Assembly: GCF_029027405.1 (NCBI RefSeq)
Contig: NZ_CP093396.1
Span: forward strand, 372,001-436,000
Reading direction: 5' to 3'
Length of the DNA stretch: 64,000 nt
From: Sulfurimonas sp.
GTDB lineage: Bacteria; Campylobacterota; Campylobacteria; Campylobacterales; Sulfurimonadaceae
The number at the start of each line of letters is the position of its first letter. Position 1 is the stretch's first letter. The notes beneath the pieces are model-generated. The model was not told the origin of the DNA. It searched no databases and saw only the letters and a list, made by a program, of their open reading frames with translations. A program made the position numbers and the translations under genes. Below are positions 1-9,443 of this stretch, in pieces.

Positions 1-1
1 T

Positions 2-289
2 CTTATGTTTAAATCATTGCCAGAGAAGCTTACACCTGCAGGAAACTTAGCTATGGGTATGATGTCTGAGTTTATACTAACAGTTACTGATGAAACGAAT
101 AAATGGGTAGATAGTATTATCAAAGTATGTGCGAAAGAATCATCTGAAAATAAAGAACTTTTAACTGCTTGGACAAATAAATATCTAAATATAACTGTTG
201 ACGCTTTATCTCCTTTAGATAAAGATACTGTATCTTCTATAAAAGAAGATGTTGTAGCTAGATTGAAAAAATCTGGTTTAAATATATAA
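2..289 (+). CDS. dmpL: Phenol hydroxylase beta (P1/DmpL) subunit, C-terminal part
   Basis: This is the 3' end of the structural beta subunit of the multicomponent phenol hydroxylase; the gene runs off the left edge and the internal ATG at 5 is not its start. About 95 residues remain. The stretch MMSEFILTVTDETNKWVDS followed by a tail ending VVARLKKSGL matches the closing helices of Pseudomonas DmpL, where the equivalent words are LTEFMRDWYGESTRWVD and FATRLQKIGL. In the family this subunit (about 330 aa) packs against the di-iron alpha subunit in a dimer of heterotrimers and has no metal site. dmpM follows after 9 bases and the gene order continues as in dmp operons, which supports the call. 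Confidence 0.85.
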   Translation, partial: LMFKSLPEKLTPAGNLAMGMMSEFILTVTDETNKWVDSIIKVCAKESSENKELLTAWTNKYLNITVDALSPLDKDTVSSIKEDVVARLKKSGLNI

Positions 290-298
290 GGATATAAA

Positions 299-568
299 AT
301 GAGTATAGCACTATTAATTATGCAGGACACAGAAGATGGTAGAGCGATTGTTAGATCAATTCAAAAAGACAATTCTGATGTAAAAGTTACAAATAAACCA
401 GCGATGATTCAAATTGAGAGAGAAAAGGAGATTGTTGTAAAAGCATCTACTGTTTCTGAAGAGTTGGGTAGAGAGTGGGATGTTGAAGAGCTACAAATTG
501 AACTTGTTTCTTTAGGTGGACAGATAAATGAAACAGATGATGAAATCACTGTTTATTGGGATAACTAA
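299..568 (+). CDS. dmpM: Phenol hydroxylase activator/coupling protein (P2/DmpM)
   Basis: This is the small cofactor-free effector protein that docks on the hydroxylase and couples NADH use to ring hydroxylation (family: MmoB/DmpM). The length of 89 residues is typical. It starts with MSIALLIMQDTEDGRAIVRS, and the middle contains a conserved PAMIQIER segment; both are usual for DmpM. A ribosome binding site (AAGGATAT) lies just before the ATG. It sits between the beta- and alpha-subunit genes, as in all dmp/phe/pox-type clusters, with spacers of 9 and 11 bases, so translation is probably coupled. Confidence 0.9.
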   Translation: MSIALLIMQDTEDGRAIVRSIQKDNSDVKVTNKPAMIQIEREKEIVVKASTVSEELGREWDVEELQIELVSLGGQINETDDEITVYWDN

Positions 569-579
569 AAGGATTAAAT

Positions 580-2103
580 ATGAACGCAGAAATAAAAAAG
601 AAAAGATTAAGTAGAAAAGATAGCTATAAACATATGACAAGACTTGGTTGGGACACAACTTACCAAAAAGAAGAAGATGTTTACCCTGAGTTAGATATGG
701 AAGGTATTAAGATACACGATTGGGATGCATGGGAAGATCCATTTAGAATGACGATGGAATCATACTGGAAACTACAAGCAGAAAAGGATAAAAAACTCTA
801 CGCTATTATTGATGCATTTGCTCAAAATAATGGTCATCAAAACTTAACAGATGCACGATATATAAATGCACTTAAATTATTTATTACAGGTGTTACACCA
901 GTAGAATATTATGCACATAGAGGATTTGCTAAAGTTGCTAGATCATTCAAAGGTGAAGGTGCCGCTGTTGCTTGTCAAATGCAAGCTATTGATGAGTTAA
1001 GACACTTTCAAACGCAGATGCATACTATGAGTCACTACAACAAACACTTTGATGGTTTCGGTTACAATGTAAAAAAATTCGATAGAATATGGTATCTTTC
1101 AGTGCCAAAATCTATGGCAGAAGATGCTATGACATCAGGACCTTTTGAATGGATGGTTGCTATTGGTTTTGCATTTGAATTTGTACTTACTTCACTTTTA
1201 TTTGTACCATTTATGTCTGGTGCTGCTTATAATGGAGATATGGCAACTGTAACATTTGGTTTCTCCGCTCAATCAGATGAATCAAGACACATGACTTTAG
1301 GTCTTCAAGCTGTTAAATTTATACTAGAGCAAGATGAAGCAAATGTACCAATTATCCAAAAATATATGGAAAAATGGTTATGGAGAGGGTATAAAATGTT
1401 ATCTCTTGTTGCTATGATGATGGATTATATGCTTCCTAAGTCACCTACTTCATGGGGAGAAGCTGTAGATATTTATATCGCACAAAATGGAGTTGCACTT
1501 TTCAAAGATCTAGAAAAATATGGTATCGTAGCCCCAACAGATATGATCAACACTATAATGGCAGAAAAAGACCACCTTTCTCATCAATTATGGAAAACAT
1601 TCTATAACCATACAGTAGCTGCTAGTATGCATATTTGGATGCCTGATGAGAAAAAATTGAACTGGTTATCTGAAAAATATCCAGATACATTTGATGAGCA
1701 TTATAGACCAATGTGGGAAGAGTTTGCAAAGCATGATAAAGGAAATGGACAAAGATGGTACTCTGAGACACTACCTCTTATTTGTAATGTGTGTCAAGTT
1801 CCTGCACTTTTTACAGACATAGAAGGTGGAAAACCTCATGTTTATACACATAGCGTATCTGAATTTAAGGGAGAAAAATTTCACTTTTGTTCAGATAATT
1901 GTAAGCATATATTTGAAGATGAACCAGAAAAATATTCACAGTCGTGGTTACCACCACATCAAATTTTCCAAGGAAATTGTGGAGGTAAAGATCTAGTTCC
2001 AGATATTTTAAATTGGTGGAAGATTGATCATACAGTTGATAATATGGATTATGCAGGTTCGCAAGATGAGGCAACTTGGAATAACTTAAAGAATATAGGA
2101 TAA
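580..2103 (+). CDS. dmpN: Phenol hydroxylase alpha subunit (P3/DmpN), di-iron oxygenase
   Basis: This is the catalytic subunit of the bacterial multicomponent monooxygenase that converts phenol to catechol with O2. The carboxylate-bridged di-iron ligands are all present: Glu109, the Glu139/His142 pair in DELRH, Glu200, and the Glu234/His237 pair in DESRH. The spacing is close to that of toluene/o-xylene monooxygenase. At 507 residues it is full length. The C-terminal third (about 405-470) carries a Cys-rich YHS-type zinc module (CNVC, then CSDNC), as is normal for phenol hydroxylases. An AAGGAT site precedes the ATG. Substrate range (phenol versus methylphenols or toluene) cannot be read from the motifs alone. 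Confidence 0.95.
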   Translation: MNAEIKKKRLSRKDSYKHMTRLGWDTTYQKEEDVYPELDMEGIKIHDWDAWEDPFRMTMESYWKLQAEKDKKLYAIIDAFAQNNGHQNLTDARYINALKLFITGVTPVEYYAHRGFAKVARSFKGEGAAVACQMQAIDELRHFQTQMHTMSHYNKHFDGFGYNVKKFDRIWYLSVPKSMAEDAMTSGPFEWMVAIGFAFEFVLTSLLFVPFMSGAAYNGDMATVTFGFSAQSDESRHMTLGLQAVKFILEQDEANVPIIQKYMEKWLWRGYKMLSLVAMMMDYMLPKSPTSWGEAVDIYIAQNGVALFKDLEKYGIVAPTDMINTIMAEKDHLSHQLWKTFYNHTVAASMHIWMPDEKKLNWLSEKYPDTFDEHYRPMWEEFAKHDKGNGQRWYSETLPLICNVCQVPALFTDIEGGKPHVYTHSVSEFKGEKFHFCSDNCKHIFEDEPEKYSQSWLPPHQIFQGNCGGKDLVPDILNWWKIDHTVDNMDYAGSQDEATWNNLKNIG

Positions 2104-2112
2104 GGATAAGAT

Positions 2113-2478
2113 ATGTCAGTATATACATCAAATGGGCAAATATACCCAACAATAATGAAAGATAGTTTAGATAAATTTCACGGTAATCAAGTGGTTTATA
2201 TCTATTGGTATGGACATGTAATGATTAGTTCTCCAAGAGCATTTCCATTACCTCCGGAGATGCCTTTTGGAGCATTGGTATCAGATCTTTTACCGCTTAC
2301 ATATTCTGTTGAGCCTGATTTTGCAAAGCTAAACTTTGAAACTACGGAAGTAGTTTGGACAATCGACGGTAAAGTTGTAATTCCTGATTTTTCTAAAAGT
2401 TTGGCAGAAAATGGAGTAGGTCACAAATCTTTTATAGAGTTTAAAACACCTACTTTAACAGGAAAATTAGGAGGATAA
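2113..2478 (+). CDS. dmpO: Phenol hydroxylase gamma subunit (P4/DmpO)
   Basis: This is the small gamma subunit of the hydroxylase heterotrimer, 121 residues and the usual length. The sequence has the family signatures YTSNGQIYPTIMKDSLDKF near the start and a FPLPPEMPFGALVSDLLP core. It has no cofactor of its own; in the family it stabilises the alpha-beta core. It starts 9 bases after dmpN with an AAGGATAAG ribosome binding site, and its stop is separated by a single base from the TTG start of the reductase gene. Confidence 0.9.
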   Translation: MSVYTSNGQIYPTIMKDSLDKFHGNQVVYIYWYGHVMISSPRAFPLPPEMPFGALVSDLLPLTYSVEPDFAKLNFETTEVVWTIDGKVVIPDFSKSLAENGVGHKSFIEFKTPTLTGKLGG

Positions 2479-2479
2479 T

Positions 2480-3538
2480 TTGAGTTATACTCTTGAGATT
2501 GAACCGACAAGTGACACTGTAGAAGTAGAAGAAAATCAAACACTTCTTGATGCATCTTTACGTCAAGGAACGTATCTACCTCACGCTTGTAATCATGGTC
2601 TTTGCGGAACATGTAAAGTAGAATTATTAGAAGGTGAAGTAGATCATGGAGATGCATCACCATTTGCTTTAATGGAGAGTGAAAGAGATGATGGTTTTTG
2701 TTTAGCATGTACGGCAAAACCATTAAGTGATGTTGTTATAGAAGCTGATGTGGATGAAGATCCAGATGCAAGAAGTATTCCTATAAGAGATATTATGGGT
2801 ACAGTTGTAAAAAGAGAGATGTTAACACCTAGAATATTAGGCTTATGGCTAGAACTAGATGAAGATTTAGATTTTCAAGCAGGTCAGTATATAAATTATC
2901 ATATTCCTGGCTTTGATGAAGCTAGATCTTTCTCTTTAGCAAATCAACCTAGTATGGAAAGAGTGATTGAACTTAATATTACACTTATTACAGATGGAGA
3001 CGCAACACCTTGGATACATAAAAATGTAAAAGTTGGTGATAGAAGAAAAATTACAGCTCCCTTTGGAAGATTTTTTGTTAAAAAATCTACAAAAAAACCT
3101 AGTATCTATTTTGCTGGTGGTTCAGGGTTATCAAGTCCAAAATCAATGATATTGGATGATTTAGAAGGTGGTTCAAAACTTCCTATTATACTATTTCATG
3201 GTGCTAGAAATGAAGAAGAGTTATACTATTTCGATATGTTTAAAAATCTAGAAAAAGAGTACGATAACTTTACTTATGTACCTGTACTCTCAGACAATAA
3301 AAACCCTGATTGGAAGGGAGAAATTGGATATACAAATGATGTAGCCATAAAGATATATGATGGTAAATTTTCAGGAAACAAAGCATATCTTTGTGGCCCT
3401 CCTCTTATGATAGAAGCTTGTATAACAGCACTTATGAGGGGAAGACTTTTTGAAAAAGATATACATATAGAAAAATTCTTTTCTAAAGCGGACTTATGTA
3501 GAGATGAAGTTAGAAGCCCTCTATTTAAAAATTTATAA
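2480..3538 (+). CDS. dmpP: Phenol hydroxylase reductase (P5/DmpP), 2Fe-2S/FAD/NADH
   Basis: This is the electron-transfer component that passes NADH electrons to the di-iron hydroxylase. Domain order is standard: an N-terminal plant-type ferredoxin with Cys37, Cys42, Cys45 and Cys77; an FAD-binding barrel (the RSFSLANQP motif serves the isoalloxazine ring); and an NAD-binding domain with FAGGSGLSSP and the C-terminal CGPPLMIEA. At 352 residues it is full length. The start is TTG at 2480, one base after the dmpO stop and downstream of GGAGGA, which lies inside the dmpO end. No in-frame ATG precedes the conserved N-terminus, so the rare start is convincing and implies coupling. Confidence 0.93.
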   Translation: MSYTLEIEPTSDTVEVEENQTLLDASLRQGTYLPHACNHGLCGTCKVELLEGEVDHGDASPFALMESERDDGFCLACTAKPLSDVVIEADVDEDPDARSIPIRDIMGTVVKREMLTPRILGLWLELDEDLDFQAGQYINYHIPGFDEARSFSLANQPSMERVIELNITLITDGDATPWIHKNVKVGDRRKITAPFGRFFVKKSTKKPSIYFAGGSGLSSPKSMILDDLEGGSKLPIILFHGARNEEELYYFDMFKNLEKEYDNFTYVPVLSDNKNPDWKGEIGYTNDVAIKIYDGKFSGNKAYLCGPPLMIEACITALMRGRLFEKDIHIEKFFSKADLCRDEVRSPLFKNL

Positions 3539-3547
3539 GAGATTGGT

Positions 3548-3856
3548 ATGAGCAAATTTTTTAATATTATTGTTGATGGTAGATCTATTGAATGCAATAG
3601 TACAAAACAATTGTTAGAATCTCTCTATAAGAAATCATCAAAGGCACCAAAAGGGTGTCATAACGGTGGCTGCGGAGTTTGTAAAATAGAAGTTTTAAAA
3701 GGTAAATATGATTCTATCGTTATGAGTAGAAAACATATTAGTCAAAAAGAAGAAAATAGTGGCGTTGTTTTAGCATGTAGAGTATTTCCAAGAAGTGATA
3801 TGGAAATCAAATTTATAGCTAAACCTAAAAAAATTACCTATACAATAGGTGATTAA
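3548..3856 (+). CDS. dmpQ: XylT/DmpQ-type 2Fe-2S ferredoxin
   Basis: This is a plant-type ferredoxin of 102 residues with ligands Cys37, Cys42, Cys45 (motif CHNGGCGVC) and Cys77. In dmp and xyl pathways this protein re-reduces the Fe(III) of catechol 2,3-dioxygenase after oxidative inactivation. Its position directly before that gene is diagnostic. It is distinct from the ferredoxin domain fused into dmpP, with a more basic tail. It starts 9 bases after dmpP. Confidence 0.88.
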   Translation: MSKFFNIIVDGRSIECNSTKQLLESLYKKSSKAPKGCHNGGCGVCKIEVLKGKYDSIVMSRKHISQKEENSGVVLACRVFPRSDMEIKFIAKPKKITYTIGD

Positions 3857-3877
3857 AATAATTAAAAAGGAAATACA

Positions 3878-4822
3878 ATGGGTATTATGAGAATTGGACA
3901 TGTTGATTTAAATGTGTTGGATATAAAAGCTACAAGAGATTACTACGAAAATATTATAGGTCTAACAGTTGAAAGAGAAGATGCTGATGGTACATTATAT
4001 ATGAAATGTTGGGATGAGTGGGATATATATTCTATGGTATTGAGACCATCAGATGAATCAACTTTTAACAGAATTGCATACAAAGTGGAAAATGATTCTG
4101 ATTTAGATGAACTAAAAGCTAAAATTGAAGCGTATGGTGTAGCTACAAAATTTTTACCAGCTGGATCAGTTGCAGAGTGTGGAAGAATATTAAAATTTAT
4201 AGCTCCAAGTGATCATGAGTTTCATCTTTATGCTGAAAAAACATTTGTTGGTAAAACAAATGGAGATATAAACCCAGCTCCTTGGCCAATTGATGCAAAA
4301 GGTATTAAAGCACACTGGTTAGATCATGCTTTACTTATGGCTGAAGGTCCAGAAAAGGTTATGGCTGCAACAAAATTCTTTCAAGAAGTTTTTGATTTTA
4401 AATTAGCAGAACAAGTATGTGTAGGACCTGAAGGCTCGTTGCAAGCTGCAACTTGGTTATCTAGAACTTCAACACCACATGATTTAGCATTTGTTGCGGG
4501 TTCTGAAGCTGGTATGCATCATGCCGCATTTTTCTTAGATGGTTGGAGTGATATTTTAAGAGCAGCAGATATTATGGGTATGAATGGTGTAAAAATAGAT
4601 GTAACACCTCAAAGACATGGTATTACAAGAGGTGAAACAATTTATTTCTTTGACCCATCTGGACATAGACTTGAAACTTTCGCAGGACTTGGTTATCTAG
4701 TGCAACCTGATATGCCAGTTGTTACATGGACTGAAGATAAATTATGGAGAGGAATTTTCTACCATACTGGTGAAGAAGCTGGTTCATTTACAACTGCTTA
4801 TACACTTATGGCTACAAAATAA
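3878..4822 (+). CDS. dmpB: Catechol 2,3-dioxygenase (extradiol, meta-cleaving)
   Basis: This type I extradiol dioxygenase opens catechol to 2-hydroxymuconic semialdehyde using Fe(II) and O2. At 314 residues it has two vicinal-oxygen-chelate domains. The iron facial triad lies in the C-terminal one: His150 in LDHALL, the His214-His215 pair in GMHHAAF, and Glu266 in HRLETF. The first domain opens MRIGHVDLNVLDIKATRDYY, as in XylE-type enzymes. An AAGGAAAT ribosome binding site lies well placed upstream. The spacer of 21 bases before it is among the longest in the operon. Confidence 0.95.
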   Translation: MGIMRIGHVDLNVLDIKATRDYYENIIGLTVEREDADGTLYMKCWDEWDIYSMVLRPSDESTFNRIAYKVENDSDLDELKAKIEAYGVATKFLPAGSVAECGRILKFIAPSDHEFHLYAEKTFVGKTNGDINPAPWPIDAKGIKAHWLDHALLMAEGPEKVMAATKFFQEVFDFKLAEQVCVGPEGSLQAATWLSRTSTPHDLAFVAGSEAGMHHAAFFLDGWSDILRAADIMGMNGVKIDVTPQRHGITRGETIYFFDPSGHRLETFAGLGYLVQPDMPVVTWTEDKLWRGIFYHTGEEAGSFTTAYTLMATK

Positions 4823-4824
4823 CT

Positions 4825-5250
4825 ATGGATGTTGTTATAAAATCTAACAACATCACTTATCAAGCAGCATTTGTTGCTTGCAATAGTGCTGTAAAAAAAG
4901 CCGTTGAACTGAATATTAAAATTAATGTAAGTATTTGTGATAGGGCTGGATTAGAACTAGCTTTTTTAAGAATAAATGATGCATATATCCACTCAATAGA
5001 TATAGCAAAAGACAAAGCATATACAAGTGCTAGTTTTGGATTTTCTTCTGAGACATGGACAGGTGTTTTTAAGGAAGCTTCTCATTTAGAACAAGGATTT
5101 TCTAATAGAGATAGACTTATACCTTTTGGTGGAGGTCTTCCAATTACAATCAATAATGAACTTATTGGTGCAATAGGAGTTTCTGGCGGAACAGAAGAGG
5201 AAGATATAGTCTGTGCTCAAGCAGGTATTAATTCAATTATTAATAAATAA
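4825..5250 (+). CDS. GlcG/HbpS-family protein of the meta-cleavage operon
   Basis: This is a 141-residue protein of the GlcG/HbpS (DUF336) family: an alpha-beta fold with the FGGGLPI motif and a C-terminal GAIGVSGGTEEED segment. Relatives are often found between catechol dioxygenase and semialdehyde dehydrogenase genes of meta operons, where the role is unproven; some HbpS proteins bind haem or aquo-cobalamin. It starts 2 bases after dmpB with no clear ribosome binding site of its own, so it is probably translated by coupling. No catalytic function is assigned. Confidence 0.8.
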   Translation: MDVVIKSNNITYQAAFVACNSAVKKAVELNIKINVSICDRAGLELAFLRINDAYIHSIDIAKDKAYTSASFGFSSETWTGVFKEASHLEQGFSNRDRLIPFGGGLPITINNELIGAIGVSGGTEEEDIVCAQAGINSIINK

Positions 5251-5262
5251 GGAAAATAAATT

Positions 5263-6720
5263 ATGAAACAAGTATTACATTTTATAAATGGTAAATTTTT
5301 AGAATCAACAAGTGGAAAGTTTTATGATAATTACAATCCAGCAACTGGAAAAGTAATTTCAAAAATTGCATTAGGATCAGAAGAAGATGTTGATAAAGCA
5401 GTAGAAGCTGCTAGTGAGGCTATGAATGGAGAATGGGGAAATATTAAAATTAATGACCGTATAGCTCTTTTATATGCATTAGCTGATGAAATAGATAGTC
5501 GTTTTGATGAATTTTTAGAAGCCGAGACATTAGATACAGGAAAACCATACACTATTGCTCGTCATATAGATATTCCAAGAGGTGCAGCAAATTTTAAAGT
5601 TTTTGCTGACACAATGAAATCTGTAGCCGATGAAGCATATCAAATGGATACTCCTGATGGTGGTATTGCAATGAATTACTCAAGAAGATACCCGAAAGGT
5701 GTTATTACTGTAATTACTCCATGGAATTTACCTTTTTTACTTATGACATGGAAAGTAGGACCTGCATTAGCTTGTGGTAACACTGTAGTTGTAAAAGCAG
5801 CTGAAAGTACTCCGACAACAACAGCACTTCTTGGGGAAGTAATGAATAAAGTCGGAATTCCAAAAGGTGTATTTAATGTTGTTCATGGTTTTGGTAAAGA
5901 CATTGGAGATAGATTAACATCACATCCAAAAGTTGATGCTGTTACATTTACTGGTTCTACCCCTACAGGTAAAAGAATTATGCAATCATCTGCTTTAGAC
6001 TTAAAACACCTATCCTTGGAACTTGGTGGTAAAAATCCAGCTATAATTTTTGCTGATTGTGATATGAAAAAAGCAATAAACGAAACAGTACGTTCTGTGT
6101 TTGCAAATTCTGGACAAGTATGTTTAGGAACAGAGAGAGTTTATGTGGAACGACCAATCTTTGATAAGTTCGTAAATAAACTTAAAAAAGCGGGAGAAAA
6201 TATAAAACTAGGTATTCAACATGATGAAAGTTCAGATATGGGGCCACTTATTAGTAAGGATCATCAAGAAAAAGTTCTTTCTTATTATAAATTAGCAAAA
6301 GATCTTGGTGCAAATGTTGTACTTGGTGGAGGTTCTCCAAAGATGGAAAATGGTTTGGAAAATGGATATTGGATAGATCCTACAATTTGGACAGGATTAT
6401 CAGAGGATTCTGCAATTGTAAAAGAAGAGATTTTTGGGCCATGTTGTCATATCGCACCATTTGATACTGAAGAGGAAGCAATTAAATTAGCTAATGATAC
6501 AGAATATGGATTAGCAGCAACAGTATTCTCAGAAAATCTATCTAAAGCTCATAGAGTAGCAGGTCAAATAGATGCTGGTATAGTATGGGTTAACTCATGG
6601 TTTTTAAGAGACCTTAGAACTCCATTTGGAGGAATGAAAAAATCAGGTATCGGTAGAGAAGGTGGACATCACTCATTAGAATTCTATACGGAATTGAAAA
6701 ATATATGTATAAAAATGTAA
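5263..6720 (+). CDS. dmpC: 2-hydroxymuconic semialdehyde dehydrogenase
   Basis: This NAD-dependent aldehyde dehydrogenase oxidises the ring-cleavage product to 4-oxalocrotonate (2-hydroxymuconate). At 485 residues, the ALDH fold is complete: ITPWNLPFL for the NAD site, Glu253 in LELGGKNPA as general base, and nucleophile Cys287 in NSGQVCLGTERV. It starts MKQVLHFINGKFLES, typical of XylG/DmpC. With dmpD destroyed, this enzyme is the only visible exit from the semialdehyde in this operon, so flux should pass through the dehydrogenase/decarboxylase branch. Confidence 0.93.
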   Translation: MKQVLHFINGKFLESTSGKFYDNYNPATGKVISKIALGSEEDVDKAVEAASEAMNGEWGNIKINDRIALLYALADEIDSRFDEFLEAETLDTGKPYTIARHIDIPRGAANFKVFADTMKSVADEAYQMDTPDGGIAMNYSRRYPKGVITVITPWNLPFLLMTWKVGPALACGNTVVVKAAESTPTTTALLGEVMNKVGIPKGVFNVVHGFGKDIGDRLTSHPKVDAVTFTGSTPTGKRIMQSSALDLKHLSLELGGKNPAIIFADCDMKKAINETVRSVFANSGQVCLGTERVYVERPIFDKFVNKLKKAGENIKLGIQHDESSDMGPLISKDHQEKVLSYYKLAKDLGANVVLGGGSPKMENGLENGYWIDPTIWTGLSEDSAIVKEEIFGPCCHIAPFDTEEEAIKLANDTEYGLAATVFSENLSKAHRVAGQIDAGIVWVNSWFLRDLRTPFGGMKKSGIGREGGHHSLEFYTELKNICIKM

Positions 6721-6730
6721 AGAAGATAAA

Positions 6731-7519
6731 ATGACAAAAAAAGATATAAACAAGTATGGAGAAGAGCTTTATAACTCTCTTAAAAATTGTGAGCCGATTG
6801 AAGCTTTAACAGCAAGGGAGCCTAATATCACGATAGCGGATGCTTATGCTATCCAAGATGTTTTAATAAAAAATAGAATTAAAAAAGATGGTTCTCATAT
6901 AATTGGTAAAAAGATTGGGGTGACAGCAAAAGTTGTTATGAATCTTTTAGGAGTTAATCAACCAGATTTTGGATATTTACTTTCAGATATGATTTATAAT
7001 GATGGCGATGTTATAGATATTACATCAAATATGATTCAACCAAAAGCAGAAGGTGAAATTGCCTTTGTATTAAAAGAAGATTTACAAGGACCAGGTGTTA
7101 CTGCTTCTGATGTTATAAAAGCAACAAAATTTGTAATGCCATGTTTTGAGATTGTAGATTCTCGTGTAAAAGATTGGAAAATAAAGATACAAGACACCGT
7201 TGCAGATAATGCTTCTTGTGGATATATAGTTTTTGGTGGAAAAGCAGTTGATATAAAAGATGTAGATCTTATTACTTGTGGTATGACACTTGAAAGAAAT
7301 GGAGAACTACTTCAAACAGGTGCTGGAGCTGCTACACTTGGAAGTCCTGTAAATGCTGTTGTTTGGCTTGCTAATACATTAGGTAAGTTAGGAGTAGGTT
7401 TAAAAGCTGGTGAAGTTATTTTATCTGGCGCACTTTCAGGTATGGTTCCAATAAAAAGTGGTGATAGTATGAGTATAAATATTGGCGGTATTGGTTCCGC
7501 TTCTGTTAGATTTGAGTAA
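6731..7519 (+). CDS. dmpE: 2-hydroxypenta-2,4-dienoate (2-oxopent-4-enoate) hydratase
   Basis: This enzyme hydrates 2-hydroxypenta-2,4-dienoate to 4-hydroxy-2-oxovalerate. It has 262 residues and belongs to the fumarylacetoacetate-hydrolase-like superfamily, homologous to the decarboxylase encoded 2 kb downstream. I separate the two by gene order and by the segment DSRVKDWKIKIQDTVADNAS followed by CG, which is the hydratase form. The conserved metal ligands are in the PKAEGEIAFVL region. In the family it forms a complex with the decarboxylase so that the unstable dienoate is channelled. Confidence 0.88.
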   Translation: MTKKDINKYGEELYNSLKNCEPIEALTAREPNITIADAYAIQDVLIKNRIKKDGSHIIGKKIGVTAKVVMNLLGVNQPDFGYLLSDMIYNDGDVIDITSNMIQPKAEGEIAFVLKEDLQGPGVTASDVIKATKFVMPCFEIVDSRVKDWKIKIQDTVADNASCGYIVFGGKAVDIKDVDLITCGMTLERNGELLQTGAGAATLGSPVNAVVWLANTLGKLGVGLKAGEVILSGALSGMVPIKSGDSMSINIGGIGSASVRFE

Positions 7520-7528
7520 GGAAAAAAA

Positions 7529-8413
7529 ATGAAAATAAATTGCGCGTTAATTGGATCAGGAAATATTGGTACTGATTTAATGTTTAAACTTCAAAGAAGT
7601 GAGATTTTAAATCCATTATGGATGGTAGGGATTGACCCGAAGTCAGATGGTTTATTGAGAGCTAAAAAAGATGGAATGAAAATTACATCAGATGGTGTTG
7701 ATGGGTTATTACCTTATATAAAAGAAGATGGTATTAAGATTGCATTTGATGCAACTTCTGCTTATGTTCATGGTGAGAACAATAGAAAGCTAGCAGAACT
7801 AGGAGTAAAAGTTATTGATTTAACTCCTGCTGCTATTGGACCATTTTGTGTTCCATCAGTAAATATGGTTGAATTACTAGCGAAAGATACACAAAATGTA
7901 AATATGGTTACATGTGGAGGGCAAGCAACAATACCAATGGTTGCTGCTATTTCTTCTGTTCAAGAAGTTGAATATGCAGAAATTGTAGCAACTATATCTT
8001 CAAAGTCAGCAGGACCAGGAACTCGTATGAATATAGATGAGTTTACAAAGACAACAAAGCTAGGCATTACAGAAGTTGGTGGAGCAAAAACAGGAAAAGC
8101 TATTGTAATATTAAACCCTGCAGAGCCACCTTTAATGATGAGAGATACAATTCATTGTCTTACTAAAGATACACCAGATCAAGAGGCAATAATAAAATCT
8201 GTTAATGATATGGTAGCAACTATGAAGAAAGTTACTCCAGGTTATGAACTGAAAAATGGACCAGTTTTTGATGGAAATAAAGTATCAATGTTTTTAGAAG
8301 TAACAGGGTTAGGTGATTACTTACCTACTTACGCTGGGAATCTAGACATTATAACTGCAGCGGCTACAACAATAGCTGAAAAAATGGCAGAAAAAATAGC
8401 AGTAGGAGAATAG
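7529..8413 (+). CDS. dmpF: Acetaldehyde dehydrogenase (acylating)
   Basis: This enzyme oxidises acetaldehyde to acetyl-CoA with NAD and CoA and forms a channelling heterotetramer with the aldolase encoded next. At 294 residues it has the N-terminal Rossmann motif GSGNIGTDL (residues 9-17) and the catalytic Cys129 in [11 protein letters not shown]. It is slightly shorter than Pseudomonas DmpF (about 312), missing only variable C-terminal residues. It starts 9 bases after dmpE with an AAGGAAA site. Only one base separates its stop from the aldolase start, as expected for a tight two-protein complex. Confidence 0.94.
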   Translation: MKINCALIGSGNIGTDLMFKLQRSEILNPLWMVGIDPKSDGLLRAKKDGMKITSDGVDGLLPYIKEDGIKIAFDATSAYVHGENNRKLAELGVKVIDLTPAAIGPFCVPSVNMVELLAKDTQNVNMVTCGGQATIPMVAAISSVQEVEYAEIVATISSKSAGPGTRMNIDEFTKTTKLGITEVGGAKTGKAIVILNPAEPPLMMRDTIHCLTKDTPDQEAIIKSVNDMVATMKKVTPGYELKNGPVFDGNKVSMFLEVTGLGDYLPTYAGNLDIITAAATTIAEKMAEKIAVGE

Positions 8414-8414
8414 G

Positions 8415-9443
8415 ATGGATTTAAAAGGAAAAAAAGTAACCTTGCATGACATGTCATTAAGAGATGGTATGCATTCAGTTAGACATCAATTTACATTGGA
8501 GCAAATAAAAAATATGGCTACTGCTCTTGACAGAGCAGGTGTTCCTTTAATAGAAGTTACTCACGGCGATGGTTTAGGTGGTTCATCTTTAAACTATGGT
8601 TTTGGGTTACATACAGATGAAGAGTGGCTTGATGCTGCTGTTCCAAATATAAAAAAAGCTAAAGTTTCAGCACTTTTACTTCCAGGAATTGGAATAGTGG
8701 AAGAATTAGAGAGTGCTGTTGAACATGGTATCTCAACCGTAAGAGTTGCAACTCATTGTACGGAAGCTGATTGTTCATATCAACATATCAAAAAAGCTAA
8801 AGAGTTAAAACTTGATACTGTTGGATTTTTAATGATGGCACATATGGCAGATCCTAAAAGATTAGTTGAAGAAGCTAGAAAAATGGTTTCATATGGTGCA
8901 AATTGTATCTATATTACAGATTCTGCTGGATATATGCTTCCTGATATGATTACTCAAAGAATAGCATCTATAAAAAAAGAGTTCGGGGATGAGATTGAGA
9001 TTGGTTTTCATGGGCATAATAATATGTCAATGGGTGTTGCAAATTCATTAGCGGCAATAGAAGCTGGGGCAAACAGAATAGATGCAGCACTTGCAGGTTT
9101 TGGAGCAGGTTCAGGAAATACAGCAATTGAAGTATTAGTAGCTGTTTTAAATAGAATGGGTGTAGAAACAGGAGTTGACTTAGATATAATTGAAGATGCA
9201 GCTGAAGATATCGCACTACCTATTATGGGTAAACCAACTAGAATTTCCAGAGACTCTCTTACTCTTGGATATGCTGGAGTATACTCTTCGTTTTTACTTT
9301 TTGCAAGAAGAGCAGAAGCAAAATATGGAATAGACGCAAGAACTATTTTAATTGAGTTAGGTAAAAGAGGAACAGTTGGAGGTCAAGAGGATATGATCGA
9401 GGATTTAGCATTAGATATGTCAAAAGCAAAAGGACTAATATAA
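8415..9443 (+). CDS. dmpG: 4-hydroxy-2-oxovalerate aldolase
   Basis: This class II, divalent-metal pyruvate aldolase splits 4-hydroxy-2-oxovalerate into pyruvate and acetaldehyde. At 342 residues, the HMGL-like TIM barrel shows Arg16, Asp17 and His20 in SLRDGMH, and the metal-binding His199/His201 in GFHGHNN. The C-terminal DmpG communication domain (about 280-340), which contacts the dehydrogenase, is present. The stop codon TAA overlaps the ATG of the next gene by one base. Confidence 0.95.
   Translation: MDLKGKKVTLHDMSLRDGMHSVRHQFTLEQIKNMATALDRAGVPLIEVTHGDGLGGSSLNYGFGLHTDEEWLDAAVPNIKKAKVSALLLPGIGIVEELESAVEHGISTVRVATHCTEADCSYQHIKKAKELKLDTVGFLMMAHMADPKRLVEEARKMVSYGANCIYITDSAGYMLPDMITQRIASIKKEFGDEIEIGFHGHNNMSMGVANSLAAIEAGANRIDAALAGFGAGSGNTAIEVLVAVLNRMGVETGVDLDIIEDAAEDIALPIMGKPTRISRDSLTLGYAGVYSSFLLFARRAEAKYGIDARTILIELGKRGTVGGQEDMIEDLALDMSKAKGLI

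Noticed and set aside
1865..2152. Minus-strand frame over the dmpN end
   Set aside because: Antisense to conserved Cys-rich C-terminus of DmpN; no start signal and no recognisable protein.
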